Shown: positions 36,886 to 47,653, counted from the stretch's first letter. The stretch is 64,000 bases of DNA from Chinchilla lanigera (GCF_000276665.1 NW_004955405.1:17312368-17376367); one strand, 5' to 3'. The notes: generated by a model from the sequence alone, not told the origin. Translations and numbers: made by a program.

Positions 36886-37904
36886 CATGCCTGTAAATTG
36901 TCAGAATGAATTCTCTTAAGAAGGCACTAACGGATGAACAACGAATACATTTCCATTTTAATAGTCATTGACAGATTACCTCCTCAGAACTGCACCATTT
37001 ATCCAACTAGTAATTTATTACAGGAATCATTTCCTCACAAACATACTATCAGAATTTGCTGGCAATTTTAATTGTTTTCACATATCAATACGAAATTTAA
37101 AATTACATCTTTGTATAACTATTAGTTGCTCTTCTTTTATTCTCGTTATGCTTTCATATATTTGATATTTCTTTTTCCTTTCAGCCAATAAGAACACTAT
37201 TCTTCCCTCATTTGTAAGTGGCTGTTGGCCTTGTACTTCTTAACTTCTAAGACCTTCTCATATATACATTTTGTGATATATATGATTTTTCATAATTTGA
37301 TTTTTTGTATTTTTATAATTTGATTTTTCCAGTAGCTTGATCACACAGAAGTTTTATATATCTCTATATTTTCATCTGTATCTACATATGAAGCTGTTCT
37401 TTCAATAATTTAATGATTTGAAAGTTACTAAATTGACTTGACATCATCATTTTGGAGGCTCTCATCTTCCTTACAGCAAGACTATGAAGAAGTGTGCCAC
37501 ACATCCTTCTAGTGCCTCTGTGGGACCCTCTTTGTTTCCTCTTCTAAGTTTAGTGTACCACCTGTCCATAACAATATGTCAGTTTCCTTCCTTCTCAGTT
37601 TGGATTCTGAATAGGAAAAATGTTAATTCATATTATAGAATAAAAACACAGTACAGTAGGATACATTTGAGTTCATAGATTTATGTCATTAAGTTTATAA
37701 CAGTGGAAAAATAAAGCCTTCAAAATATTATAAAAATGATGGCGGTGATTTCTGGCAGATAATATGTGGACAAGTTGGGGGAGATATAGATGTTTGGAGG
37801 AGATTACATGACAAGTTCTTTCTGCTTTCTTCACAGTAGCCATTTTCTGTGAGTGTCATAATAATCTAGTTTTAGACAAGGAAGAACTAGAAAGAATCTT
37901 AATT
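36886..37904. other. Unassigned AT-rich sequence
   Basis: No gene or named repeat seen. Confidence 0.4.
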
Positions 37905-37991
37905 GAGCTGGGGATGTGGCTCAGTGGTAGAGCTCTTGCCTTGCATGCACAAGGCAGTGGGTTTGATCCCCAGAACCACACGCAAAAAAAA
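37905..37991 (+). mobile_element. ID SINE (older type), plus strand
   Basis: GAGCTGGGGATGTGGCTCAG, TGGTAGAGCTCTTGCC, GTGGGTTTGATCCCCAG. The body differs from the young copies (TGGTAGAG instead of GGCACAG, GTGGC instead of TTTAGC), so it belongs to an earlier subfamily. Confidence 0.9.
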
Positions 37992-38099
37992 CTTAACCAT
38001 CTCCAGGTATAAACATATCCTAACATAGAAAAGAGTGACTGAGAAAATGACTGCTAATAGACACCATACCCTACTAGTTATATTAATATTGAAATGACA

Positions 38100-38210
38100 T
38101 TTATCTCTTGGATTTAGTTTTCTCATTGGCAAGCTATAGAAATAGTTTCTTCCATACAAAGTCCTAAGTGCAGTGCCAAGCATATAGTAAAATTCAATAA
38201 ATAGCTGTTT
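38100..38210 (+). mobile_element. MIR 3' end, plus strand
   Basis: GATTTAGTTTTCTCATTGGC, then AGTGCAGTGCCAAGCATATAG and TTCAATAAATAGCTG: the MIR core and tail. Confidence 0.6.
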
Positions 38211-39260
38211 TTACTTATTTAATTTTAGTTTACTTATTTAATTTTTATCCATTTTAGTTTGGATGACTCATTTTTTAAAAAGATTAAAATATTATTAGGA
38301 ATACATGCATTTTTCTTAACCAAAAATAAGGCAGCATTTATGGTATTGTGATCATATTATTGATTACAAATGGCAACTTTGGCATAGAAAATGTGCCCTT
38401 AGAGATAATCACCTCCAAAGCACTTGAAGAATGACTTTGGATGAGTTCACTGGCTGATAATAGCTACTTGGATAATTCAATACTATGTTTTTCTTATGGA
38501 GTCTACACTAAAACACGTAAAATCAGGTGATACATTTAGAAAAAGAAACTAGGCTGGCAATGTCACACATTTTAAGTGTACCTCAAACTTTTTGGAGACA
38601 GTTCCAGATTGATGTTCAGAAAGTCATGTCAGATTTTTAGACATGTTCCTAAGGTCTCATTATTTTGTCTCTTCTCTCTTGTGCTTTAGCAGCTAGAAAT
38701 CTCTTTGCTTCTTCAAAATTCTGTGATATCTTTTTATGGTAAATGTAGAGTTTAAATCCCATCGTCACTTGGTGAATGCATTTGTAAGAAATGTGCAAAT
38801 CAGCAAGTACTTTTAGAAGTGTGTTTTGGCTAACTTACCCTTACTTAATGAATAGCTACAAAACAAAGGCACTGGAGATAATCATTATCCTACTTTTGTC
38901 CTTGCTATCTTGGCAAAAATGCAGGAGACAATTGATAGCAACCAATTGTTCTTATTTCTGAATAGTAATACATTTTAGCTACTGTGGCTTTCAGAATTTG
39001 GTTTTGTCAAGTTGCAGCTGGAGAGTTAGAGGTATAGAAATATGATACTGTAATGAAATGAAAATAAAATCATAAATACGCAATAGGCAGCACCTTGGGC
39101 AGACAGTTAAAAATTGTTTTCTGGTGATGGAGCATTTATTACAGTGGTGATATCAAAATATTGAAGAGCAATAAAAATAACATGCTAAATATTTCTATGT
39201 AATTATAAAGAGGCAATCAATTATTACTATTACTATGACAGAATGGGGCTTTCAGCTTTA
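38211..39260. other. Unassigned sequence
   Basis: No gene or named repeat seen. Confidence 0.4.
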
Positions 39261-39264
39261 ACAT

Positions 39265-39430
39265 CTATAAATTGGCTGTAAGTGAAGAAGTTACTAACCA
39301 CTGTAAGCCTCAGCTTCCTCCTACATGTTTAATGTGGATATTACTACCTACCTCATATGATATTTGTGAGACTAAAATAAGAATGTCTGTGTAAAGCTCT
39401 GAACACAGTGTCTGGTTTATGAAAAGCACA
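39265..39430 (+). mobile_element. MIR SINE relic, plus strand
   Basis: AAGCCTCAGCTTCCTCCTAC, ATATTACTACCTACCTCATA, TATTTGTGAGACTAAAATAA and GAACACAGTGTCTGG follow MIR closely. Confidence 0.75.
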
Positions 39431-39768
39431 CAATTTATAAGCATCAAGGTGGAAAAAATAATATATGCTTATTTTACCATAGACATTACCGCTATATGTG
39501 TACTTTTATATGAATTTTGACATGACCCTTATTGTTATCCTGGTATATTCATATAGGGATTGGTTTCATCAAAATCACCTAAATAGAAGTCATATATATA
39601 TACTTATATTTAGAGTTTTGTGCTGAAAGTCTGTTTATAAATCTATATTTGTTCTGAGTTTGAAGATTTACAAAAAGGAATGATTGAAGCATAAGATTTG
39701 GTTATTTCTGCAAGTACAAGAATACATAGAACACATTTATATTTTTTACCACTTCAAACAATTTTATA
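39431..39768. other. Unassigned AT-rich sequence
   Basis: No gene or named repeat seen. Confidence 0.4.
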
Positions 39769-39921
39769 GGCCAGGCGTGGTGGTGCACACGTGTAATCCC
39801 AGCACTCAGGAAGCTGAGACAGTCAGATAGCTAGCTGTGAGTTTGAGGTGAGCCTAGGCTATATAATCTGTTCAGGCCAGCCTGAACTACATAGTGAGAC
39901 CCTGTCTCCAAAAAAAAAAAA
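39769..39921 (+). mobile_element. B1 SINE, plus strand, full length
   Basis: GGCCAGGCGTGGTGGTGCAC, GTAATCCCAGCACTCAGG, the internal duplication (GAGCCTAGGCTATATAATCT then CAGCCTGAACTACATAGTGA), CCCTGTCTCC and poly(A). Confidence 0.93.
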
Positions 39922-40044
39922 TAAATTTCACTTACTTTTCATTTGCAAATATATGTCATAATTAGTGTCTTTATCCAAAATAGGTGGTCCATTTGTTCAA
40001 ATTTGACAATCTGAAATTCCCTTAAGAGTAGACTACCTAATAAG

Positions 40045-40260
40045 ATTACCATGTATGGCTACTGAAAAATACATTGGTTAAAATTGGATTATAGTATTCA
40101 ATTTGTTTAATAAATAATTACATTAAAATTTAGTTATCAGTTGTACTAGGCACATTTCAAATCCATGCGAATCACACATGGCAGATGGTAACTTCATTGG
40201 ACCACACAGATATCAACCATGTCCATTGTTGCAGAAAGTTCCACTGGCCAGTGCTATCTT
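40045..40260 (-). mobile_element. MER5-type hAT-Charlie MITE, minus strand
   Basis: GGTAACTTCATTGGACCACA, CAACCATGTCCATTGTTGCA and GAAAGTTCCACTGGCCAGTG are the reversed 5' part of MER5A; an AT-rich middle and the left ATGTATGGCTACTGA complete the layout. Non-coding. Confidence 0.7.
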
Positions 40261-40364
40261 ACAAAAATCTTAAAAGCTACTCCTCTACAGAAGGGACACT
40301 ATGCTCTGATTCTTAGTGGCTTATGACAATTTTATAACCAGAACTTTTTCATACTTCAATGTAA

Positions 40365-40545
40365 GATTTTTTTGTTTCTTTTTTTTTATTTTAAAAATAA
40401 AAGGAGGAAAACATTAACAGACAGACAACCTTTTACAAAATAGCAAAAGAACAATACAGACAATACAGCGTGACAAACAAAGTGGTAGGAAATTAACAAT
40501 GTTTGTTGTATTACATATTGATGCCCTCAAAGTGGTTTCTTATGA
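40365..40545 (-). repeat. Unassigned dispersed repeat family, copy C
   Basis: The reverse complement carries AATACAACAAACATTGTTAA, a TTTCCTACCACTTTGTTTG segment and a TTTTATTTTTAAAATAAAA end, matching copy D. It lies upstream of the piggyBac relic in opposite orientation to D. Confidence 0.6.
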
Positions 40546-41600
40546 AAACAGATAGAGACATGCAATAGTGATCAATCAAAGAGAAGGGAAAGAAGGAGAA
40601 ATTTTGTATGTATGTGTATACAGGATAGTTAACATAGTTGTTCTACTGTCTTCTATTTCTTTGCTGAAAGAAAGTCAATGTAAGGTTTTGAATGAGTTCT
40701 TAACTTTTTTCTACATTAACATTGACATTACATTTGGGTTACAAAAACCTATCCTATACTTTTCTACTGTAAATTTGTACTTTAGAGTAACAGTAGCCAG
40801 CTGTACCTCTTAATAGCCCCTGGAAGATACAAGAAGCAATCTTTGTGTTTACCTACTCGGTACTATCAAAGGCAAAGTATGTGTATGTGTGCAAAAGTGT
40901 CAAACTGAGATTTTTAGCCACATAATGCTCTATATAACAGGTTTTGTGTGTATTTCCCAGGGCATCATGGGGTAAAGTACACTGATACCATTTCTTGTTA
41001 CATAAACATGTCGTGTTCCATACTAGTATGTGGGTATGGCTCACAGCAGCTGCACCTGGAGAAATCAGGAATGAAATTCAGTACATGGAAAACCAGATTT
41101 GCAACAGGTGGCTCATGCTTGGGTGATGATGATGATGATGAAGATGATGATGACTTTGATGATAGCCATGTGAGTCAAAATTTCTGTGATAGTGAAATGG
41201 AGCAAGAATTGGCCAATACAGACACAGGGAATGAAGACCTCCTTATTTTCAAAAGAAAACCAACAATGTGAGTACTTATTTGACTAGTTGACATAGTACA
41301 AATTGGTCACACAACCAAGTGGAAAAATCCAACATCAGAACTAGTTCTGAAATCATAATGAGGATCTAGGCAAGGGTTAAACCTATTGGACAGAATGCCA
41401 ACGCTGCCATTCAATGTTGGAAATTTTTTGTAACAGATGAAAAGCAATAAGATGTAATGAAATACACAAATGATGAGATACAAGCAAAAGTTCTGTATGG
41501 AAAGCTAGCCATACTAAAAACTGTTTATTATGACACCTCACTATTGTAGAATAACAATAATACAGAGGGGATTTAGTTTCCTTCAAAATCCCTTTGGAAT

Positions 41601-41680
41601 CCCCCCCCCCAGAAATAGGTAGATAGATAAATAGATAGATAGATAAATAGATAGATAGGTAAATAGATAGATAGATAAAC
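41601..41680 (+). repeat. C10 run and (TAGA)n microsatellite
   Basis: Ten C at 41,601-41,610, then TAGA/TAAA units to about 41,680, inside the piggyBac relic. Confidence 0.95.
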
Positions 41681-41744
41681 ACACACGATAGCTAAGATAA
41701 TTGACCTACGCATTTATATTGGTTTATTGAAAAGAACAGTTAAT

Positions 41745-41985
41745 GTTTGATTATTTGATCAATCTTGTTTGCCTATATCTGGTAATCTGAGTAGCTAGGT
41801 TGAAGATAACAATAAGTAATACAACAGCCATTGTTGATTTCCTATCATCTTGTTTTGAAATTCTGTATTGTTTTTATAGTTTTTGTGCTATTTTGCCTTT
41901 GTCTTTGTTTTTGTCACTTGGTTTTGTTTTTTTTCTCTTTTTAAATAAAAAGATTTTTAAAAATAAAATAAAAAATGAATTACTG
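41745..41985 (+). repeat. Unassigned dispersed repeat family, copy D
   Basis: TATTTGATCAATCTTG, ATCTGGTAATCTGAGTAG, TTGAAGATAACAATAAG, TCCTATCATCTTGTTTTGAA, TGTATTGTTTTTATAG, TTTTTAAATAAAAAG. Inserted in the piggyBac relic between the N-terminal and catalytic blocks. Best aligned with copy B. Confidence 0.7.
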
Positions 41986-42045
41986 TAACATTCATCAATA
42001 AAAATAAATCTCACATACATTAAAAAAAAAACTCCCTTAATGTTA

Positions 42046-42224
42046 GCCAAAACAGTAGTGGACATGTAATCCCAGCACTGGGGATGCTGACACAGGAGGG
42101 TCATCATCAGTTCGAGGCCAGCATAGGCTACAGCAGTGAGTTTAAGTTCAACCTGAACTATAAAGCAAGATCCTGTCTCAGAGAAACCCCTCAAATCAAA
42201 CCAAACCAAACCAAACAAACAGAC
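42046..42224 (+). mobile_element. B1 SINE, plus strand, diverged
   Basis: TGTAATCCCAGCACTGGGGA, TTCGAGGCCAGCATAGGCTA, the internal duplication, AAGCAAGATCCTGTCTCA and a CAAAC-rich tail. It interrupts the piggyBac relic just before the TIDE block. Confidence 0.88.
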
Positions 42225-43364
42225 ACAATTGCCTGAAGTTTGATAACAAAAACACCTGCCAAGAATAAAAAATAATTGATAATCTGGCTGCTATCTGCTC
42301 ATTGTTTGAGAGTTTTGTGGCTGAGGGTCAAGTATCTGAATGCATTCAGACATACTATTGATGAATAACTTGCAGCATCTCGTGATCACATAGTTTTAGG
42401 GAGTATCTGCCAAAAGAAGCCTTCAAAATAGGCATAAAAATATATACCCTGGTTGATGGGGAGACATATTATACTTTCAACTTAGAAATTTATTGTGGAA
42501 CTCAGCCACCAGGTCTTTATTTGTATAGTAATAAACCAAAAGATGCTGTGAATAGATTTGTTGCTCCCATCCCCAAAACTAATTGGAAGTGACATTCAAC
42601 AGTTGGTTTACCGGTTTCAGATTATTGTTATATCTGCTAAAAGAACACAAGTTGACCAGAGTAGGAACTGCACACCAGAACAAAGTAGAAATTCCCAATG
42701 AAATGTTGCAATTTTAAAACAGAAAACTGTGTAGAACAATCTTTGTATTTCAGAAAGATGTAACATTGGCCTCATATATGGCAAAGAAAAACAAACCAGT
42801 ACTGCTGATGTCAACATTGCACTATATTAGAAAAATTGACAGGAAACCTCAACAAAACTGAAGGTTGAGATGGTAACTTTTTACAATAAAACCAAAGGTG
42901 GAGTACATTTTGATGAGTTGTGCAGCAACTATGATGTCACTCAAAATACAAAGCATTGACCAATGGTTGTGTTCTACCTAATCCTAAACATGTATGTCAT
43001 AAGTGGTTTGATAGTTTACAAAAAGAATAACAATGCAAAATACTACGGAGAAATTTATTTAGAACTCTTACAACAGAGAAAGAACAAAATATTTCTGCCC
43101 AGGAAACTACGCAAAAGTTTTGGAGCACATTGGTGAGCTGACAAATGAACAGGAAGGTGCATGTTCATTATATCTATATATTCCATGCACAAGTATCCCT
43201 TATAAAAATAGCACGCATGTTTTATTTTCCTGTTCTTTTGGTAAGGCACAATTGACATCTTCTTGGTTTTGCTATTGTCTTAGTAAGTCTTTGTGATGTT
43301 GTACCTGCCTATTCACCTGTCAGGGATTTCTGTGTTAGACTTTGGTTTGTGTCTACATGGAAGT

Positions 43365-44165
43365 TCATGTAGGTTTTTATTTCTGATGTTATATTTTACA
43401 CTTTGTAAGCAAGTAAACAGCCAGTGTAAAATGTTGATGTCCATTCTAAGCACTCATTACATATTTGATATTTCATTTTATTGATATCTTATTTTTCTGC
43501 TAAGCATACATTGTATAATATAGTAAGATGTTCCTGATGAAAAAGACAAGAGAGATAACAAGAATGGCCCACTACATAGTAAAAGAAAGCTAAGAACATA
43601 TGTTATCAGTGTGAGATGTGAGCATGGAACATGCAGTTGTCATGTGTGAAGACTACCTTGGGTGTGGTAATTGAAGCAATGATTATTTTTGTTGTAGAGG
43701 TCTACTGGTATTTTTACTGTAGTTCACATAGGAATTTATTCCTTTTGTTTCCTTTTAGGTTTTGTAAACAACTGCACAGTTTATGTGAAAATGTTGATAT
43801 TTATTCTAAATGTCCAATGCATATTAAGAATTTCATACTTTATTTATATTTTGTGTTCCTGTTAGCAACACATTGTACAATAAAATAAGAACCTCCTGAC
43901 AAAACAGCAAGACTAGTGATATATCCAGTATGTCTTACAAAAAGACCAGGAAGAAAAAATACATGTGCTGTCAGTGTAAGCAACATTTGTTTATAAAACA
44001 TGCTGCTGTCATGTGTGAAAACTGCCTTAGGTGTGATAAATGAAGATTATATTTTTGGTAGAGTGCTATTGGTATTTTCATTGTAGTTCATATGAGAATT
44101 TATTTCTGTTGTTATGTTTTAGACTTTGTCCACCAAAAAATCGGTCAATGTTGAAAATTTTGATA
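43365..44165 (+). repeat. Tandem array of piggyBac 3'-end units (about 360 bp, three units)
   Basis: GTTCATGTAGG (43,365), GTTCACATAGG (43,725) and GTTCATATGAG (44,085) start three units that align along their length: a CATTCTAAGCACTCATTACA / TATTCTAAATGTCCAATGCA segment, a CATTGTATAATATAGTAAGA / CATTGTACAATAAAATAAGA segment, then a cysteine-rich coding end. Units 1 and 2 carry that end; unit 3 breaks off at the MaLR LTR. Identity between units is about 70 percent by eye, so the duplication is old. Confidence 0.85.
43933..44043 (+). pseudogene. piggyBac C-terminal cysteine-rich domain, unit 2 (intact reading)
   Basis: The frame 43,933-44,043 reads SYKKTRKKKYMCCQCKQ, continues through two His and ends MCENCLRCDK then TGA. 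Pattern CC-x-C-x2-H-x4-H-x4-C-x2-C-x2-C with codons at 43,966, 43,969, 43,975, 43,984, 43,999, 44,014, 44,023 and 44,032. This fits the zinc-binding domain that binds transposon ends in piggyBac proteins. The unit-1 counterpart (about 43,600-43,670) has a second Cys changed to Tyr and a net loss of 4 bp that shifts the frame. It is separated from the catalytic part by unit 1, so no joined product is expected. Confidence 0.75.
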
Positions 44166-44189
44166 CTGTTGGTATTAAATTTTGATACT

Positions 44190-44554
44190 GTTTGGCACTG
44201 TTGGTTACTTCTCTCTCATTGCTGAGACAAAATACCTGACACTCAGAATTAAGGAAGGAAAGGTTTATTTACCTCACAGTTTGTGGAAGTTTAATTCCAT
44301 ACTTGGCTGGCTCCAAGCCACAGTGGCACAAGGCAGAGGGCAACATTTCACCGTGGGAGAAGATAGCAAAATCACCAACAGCAAAAGGGGAGCAGTGGCA
44401 GCAAGCAGTCCCTTTCCTTCCTTTGTATTAGTATGCAAACTACCTGCCCCAGGGTGGTGTAGCATTCACACCCATGAATCAATCATAAACTCTAAAAGCC
44501 CAATCCATGACTGTATATGGCTTTGGGAGTGTCAGCCAGACACAAACCATAACA
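44190..44554 (-). mobile_element. MaLR LTR, minus strand
   Basis: Plus-strand landmarks TTGGTTACTTCTCTCTCATT, CCTCACAGTTTGTGGAAGTT, and right edge CAGACACAAACCATAACA. It cuts off unit 3 of the piggyBac array and is followed by its own internal region. It resembles the LTR at 24,376-24,780. The 196-codon plus-strand ORF over it reads antisense to the LTR and is not a gene. Confidence 0.7.
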
Positions 44555-44830
44555 TTCCACCCTTGGTGCCCCAAAGATTCATGCCCATTCCTTTATGCAA
44601 AAGGCATTTTTGTTCATTTCTAAACATTGCCAAAGTCCTAATAATTTCAGCATTGCTGAAGAGTCCAAGTCCCAAGTCTCCTCCAAGATGTAAGACACTC
44701 CACACCTATGGCACCTCCAGTGGTTACAGCTCCCATGGCTTCTCTCTTGGGCCCACTTTGCTTCCTCCTTGAAGCTTTCCTCAGACAACCCATGTTCTTC
44801 ACTTTTCCAAACTTCTGAGGTCTCCACTGC
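44555..44830 (-). mobile_element. MaLR internal region fragment, minus strand
   Basis: CCTTGGTGCCCCAAAGATTC, GCCAAAGTCCTAATAATTTC, AGCATTGCTGAAGAGTCCAA and TCCTCCAAGATGTAAGACAC match the non-coding 3' internal part next to the 3' LTR of THE1/MST-type elements. No retroviral coding frame is present. Confidence 0.6.
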
Positions 44831-44836
44831 ACCTTT

Positions 44837-44879
44837 CATGAGTTCAATTCCCAGTACCAGAAAAAAACAAAAACAAAAA
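44837..44879 (+). mobile_element. ID SINE 3' fragment, plus strand
   Basis: CATGAGTTCAATTCCCAGTACCAG followed by an A-rich tail with CAAA units: only the B-box half of an ID, a 5'-truncated copy. Confidence 0.8.
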
Positions 44880-45519
44880 TGTAGATATACAGCCCATATA
44901 TTATAGCATAGATTAATAAGTATCACTAAATGGCAAGATTCTTAATATTTTCTTAGTGATTCTAACATCTGGCAAACCTCATAAACTATGCATCTAGCCA
45001 CACAGGTCTACAAAACTGATTTTTCAATTTGTTGTTTTTCTCATCCTTTTGTTGTTTTATAGTGCAAAGACACATATCTCTTTCCTCACATTGGATAGTT
45101 TACTCTTTAGTTTTAAGATTATACAATGATACTTCAGCTGTCAAACTGAATTCATTTCAAACTCATATTTGAACACTGATGTTAAAGAACTGAACATAGT
45201 TTTCCTGTAAGAAATATTGGAAAGCTAGCTAAAGCCCCAAAATTATACAAGTACTGTATATTGTTCAACTGAGAGTGTCACTTAGACTGAAGTATCACCC
45301 CTTTGTGCCTGCAGCATGACACAATGTGTCATTCACTCTCCACTCATATAGGTTTTTTTCAAGTCAAATTTTTGGTTTGACTATTGAGCAAAGTTATGAG
45401 CACCATGCAGATTTTTTTCTTTTTGAAATTTGCTGTTCAAATAGTGGAAAGTTTGAAGTTGGAGCCATTCAAAAATCATGTTATCACTGTAATTTTTATT
45501 GTCATTTCTTTATGTAAAG
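44880..45519. other. Unassigned sequence
   Basis: No gene or named repeat seen. Confidence 0.4.
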
Positions 45520-45860
45520 GGTCTTATTGAGTTTTCCCATTGCCAGAGCAATACACCTAATACCTGAAATCTACAATTTAAAGCATGAGAGATTTAATTA
45601 GGGACATGATTTCAGAGTGTTCAGTCTAGGGTCACTTGTTCCGAGATGCAGAAACATGACAGAGGGGTGTGTTACAGCATAGCTGCTCATGTGGAGATAT
45701 ATATATATATATCTTCTCTAAATACACATGCATAGTGATCTACCTCCTTAACTGGGCCTACTTCTAACAGTATATTCAGCTATGAACATCAATGGATTAA
45801 TCCACAGATGACTACATCCTGATATGATCTAATTATCCCACTCAGAATTTTTCAATATAG
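45520..45860 (-). mobile_element. MaLR-type LTR, minus strand, diverged
   Basis: CCCATTGCCAGAGCAATACA, TAACTGGGCCTACTTCTAAC, CAATGGATTAATCCACAGAT and CCTGATATGATCTAATTA follow the reversed MaLR LTR order. An (AT)n run lies at about 45,698-45,712. Confidence 0.5.
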
Positions 45861-47653
45861 TCAAGTTGAAAAATTAATATTAACTGGCACACATAAGTAA
45901 CATTTTTTCATAAATTGCTTAATTTTTTTATTCTTAATTCAAATCAGAAGTCTTTTTGAATAAGCACTTTTATTATTCTCACTGCTTTCACATTCTGCAG
46001 ATAGTGAACATAAACTCATAAAACACCTCAAAACCAACAATAAACAGAAAAAATGCCAGAAAGATAAATGAAGGACAATAACATAACCTTAAAATACTCT
46101 TCCTCTGAATGGATGTAAAGGTGAGAGTTAAGACGCTTTTGCTCTTCAGTGCAGCTGTGTTTACATGTACAAAACTTAATTTAAAAGTTTATAAATTTAA
46201 GAGCTTCTGTATTGACTTCCTTCCAACAAAGAGGATTTTCTAGGAACAAGTTTAAAACTACCTATTTTAGGAAAACTTATGGTGCAAAAAAGAGTTTATA
46301 TTAAGAACTTCAGGCAAATGCTAACATTTTCTTAAAATAATGTGTGAGGAAAATCTGTGCATGGTGATAATTGAGAAATATAATTTGTTAAATAACATCT
46401 TAAGTCCATGCATCCACTCAAATTATATTTTGTTCATTTATCAAAATAATCCAGTTTGACCAAGAATTCTAGATGTTTCCAATATCTACTCTTCATTTTT
46501 TTACATAGTAACAAACTTTTAGTTGAATATACTAAAATATTTAAAGAGAGAAGGAAAAATGCAAGTGATGTACATATATATAACAGGTTAAATATAGTAC
46601 TGAAAAAGAGAAGGTGAATGCAAGCTATTATGGAGGGGAATAAATGCATTAGTTTGAATGTTGCTTCAACTCAATATGAGTTAGCAAAATAATGGTAGCT
46701 CAATCAAAAGCACTATTTTTCTCTTTCATGTGAAAGCTTAAAAATTTGGTCTAAAGTAGCATGATAATTCCATAATTATTGAATATTTATTGAATGTCTT
46801 TAAGATTTTGTTGCCCTTTCATCTTTAACAAAGGCTACCATCTCATGATACAACATGGTTTTTACCAATCAAAGAAAAGAATAGAAATAGAAAAATACAG
46901 TTTATTTCTGTTCCTTTTGGCCATGATTTGGCATTTGTAGTAGCCAAATTCATATTTCATTGGCCATAACTTGGTCATAATGTCATACCTAGTTCCAAGG
47001 GAAGTTAGGAAATGTATTAAATTGAGGAGCTCTGCATTCAAAAAGAAAGTCTGTACTAGTAAATGGGAAAGAATAGATTCGAGGTGAAAAATATTAGTTT
47101 CTACCAGAAGGTACTCAAATATACAGGAAATCTACCTTAAGTATGCTCTGCTTCCCCTCAAACAAGACAACCGCTTGACACACCTAACTCAAAATCCAGG
47201 ATTGCTGGTGAATGTAAATCTTCCTCTTTGGAACTCACACTAGAATTTAAAATGAAACATTACCCATAGCCAGTTCCCATGTGTGGCTTCCTGTTAGAAA
47301 TGCTACACACAGAGTTAATCGGAGGTAGAGGACAGTATCTCCTGCTCATTAGGAGTCTTCTGAAAATGTCCTGCATGAGTTGTTTTGTATTTCTCATTAA
47401 GAAATGAAAGTTATAAACTGCGGTAATGAGACATTAGTAAAGGTTAAACCATTAAATGCCACTGACAAAATCAAAGCACTGACCCAACCATTAAACTTTA
47501 TTGAGAATTTTAATGAAATAGAGTTGAAATGTGGTAAATTCTGAGATGAACAACACAATTTTCCCTTGCAACACTTCCATTTACTTTGACCTACATTTAA
47601 TATGTGAAGTTTCTAAGTAATGCTTGTATGGTGTTGTTGACCACAAAGTTATG
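45861..47653. other. Unassigned AT-rich sequence, no gene seen
   Basis: About 1.8 kb with no gene. Text at 46,960-47,020 (CATAACTTGGTCATAATGTC, CCAAGGGAAGTTAGGAAATG) resembles a common old-repeat motif I could not name. Confidence 0.35.

Larger units (their letters stand above)
40948..43160 (+). pseudogene. Decayed piggyBac-type transposase (DDE_Tnp_1_7 family)
   Basis: A fragmentary transposase of a cut-and-paste DNA transposon. Seen in order: an acidic N-terminal region (GDDDDDEDDDDFDD at about 41,121-41,163) in an open frame to 41,271; a WKFFVTDEK..DVMKYTNDEIQAK-like block at 41,415-41,490 with an in-frame stop; a TIDE motif with the first catalytic Asp (GAT, 42,360-42,362) followed by a stop; IKIYTLVD with the second Asp (42,455-42,457); TRVGTAHQNKVEIPNEM-like and SYMAKKNKPVLLMS-like blocks in shifted frames; NKTKGGVHFDELC at 42,883-42,924, where the third catalytic Asp of the usual GGVD is His (CAT, 42,906-42,908). 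Several frameshifts and stops, plus inserted repeat D and a B1, make it non-functional. The nearest family by motif wording is PGBD4/Trichoplusia-like, but no search was run. Confidence 0.82.

Noticed and set aside
41874..42218. 114-codon minus-strand ORF
   Set aside because: Spans copy D of the unnamed repeat and a B1; translated repeat, not a gene.
43365..44165. CRISPR-like array
   Set aside because: The repeat units are about 360 bp, diverged and contiguous with a transposase relic; no short repeat-spacer structure exists anywhere in the window.
44182..44772. 196-codon plus-strand ORF, longest in the window
   Set aside because: It lies antisense across a MaLR LTR and its internal region and has no domain of its own.
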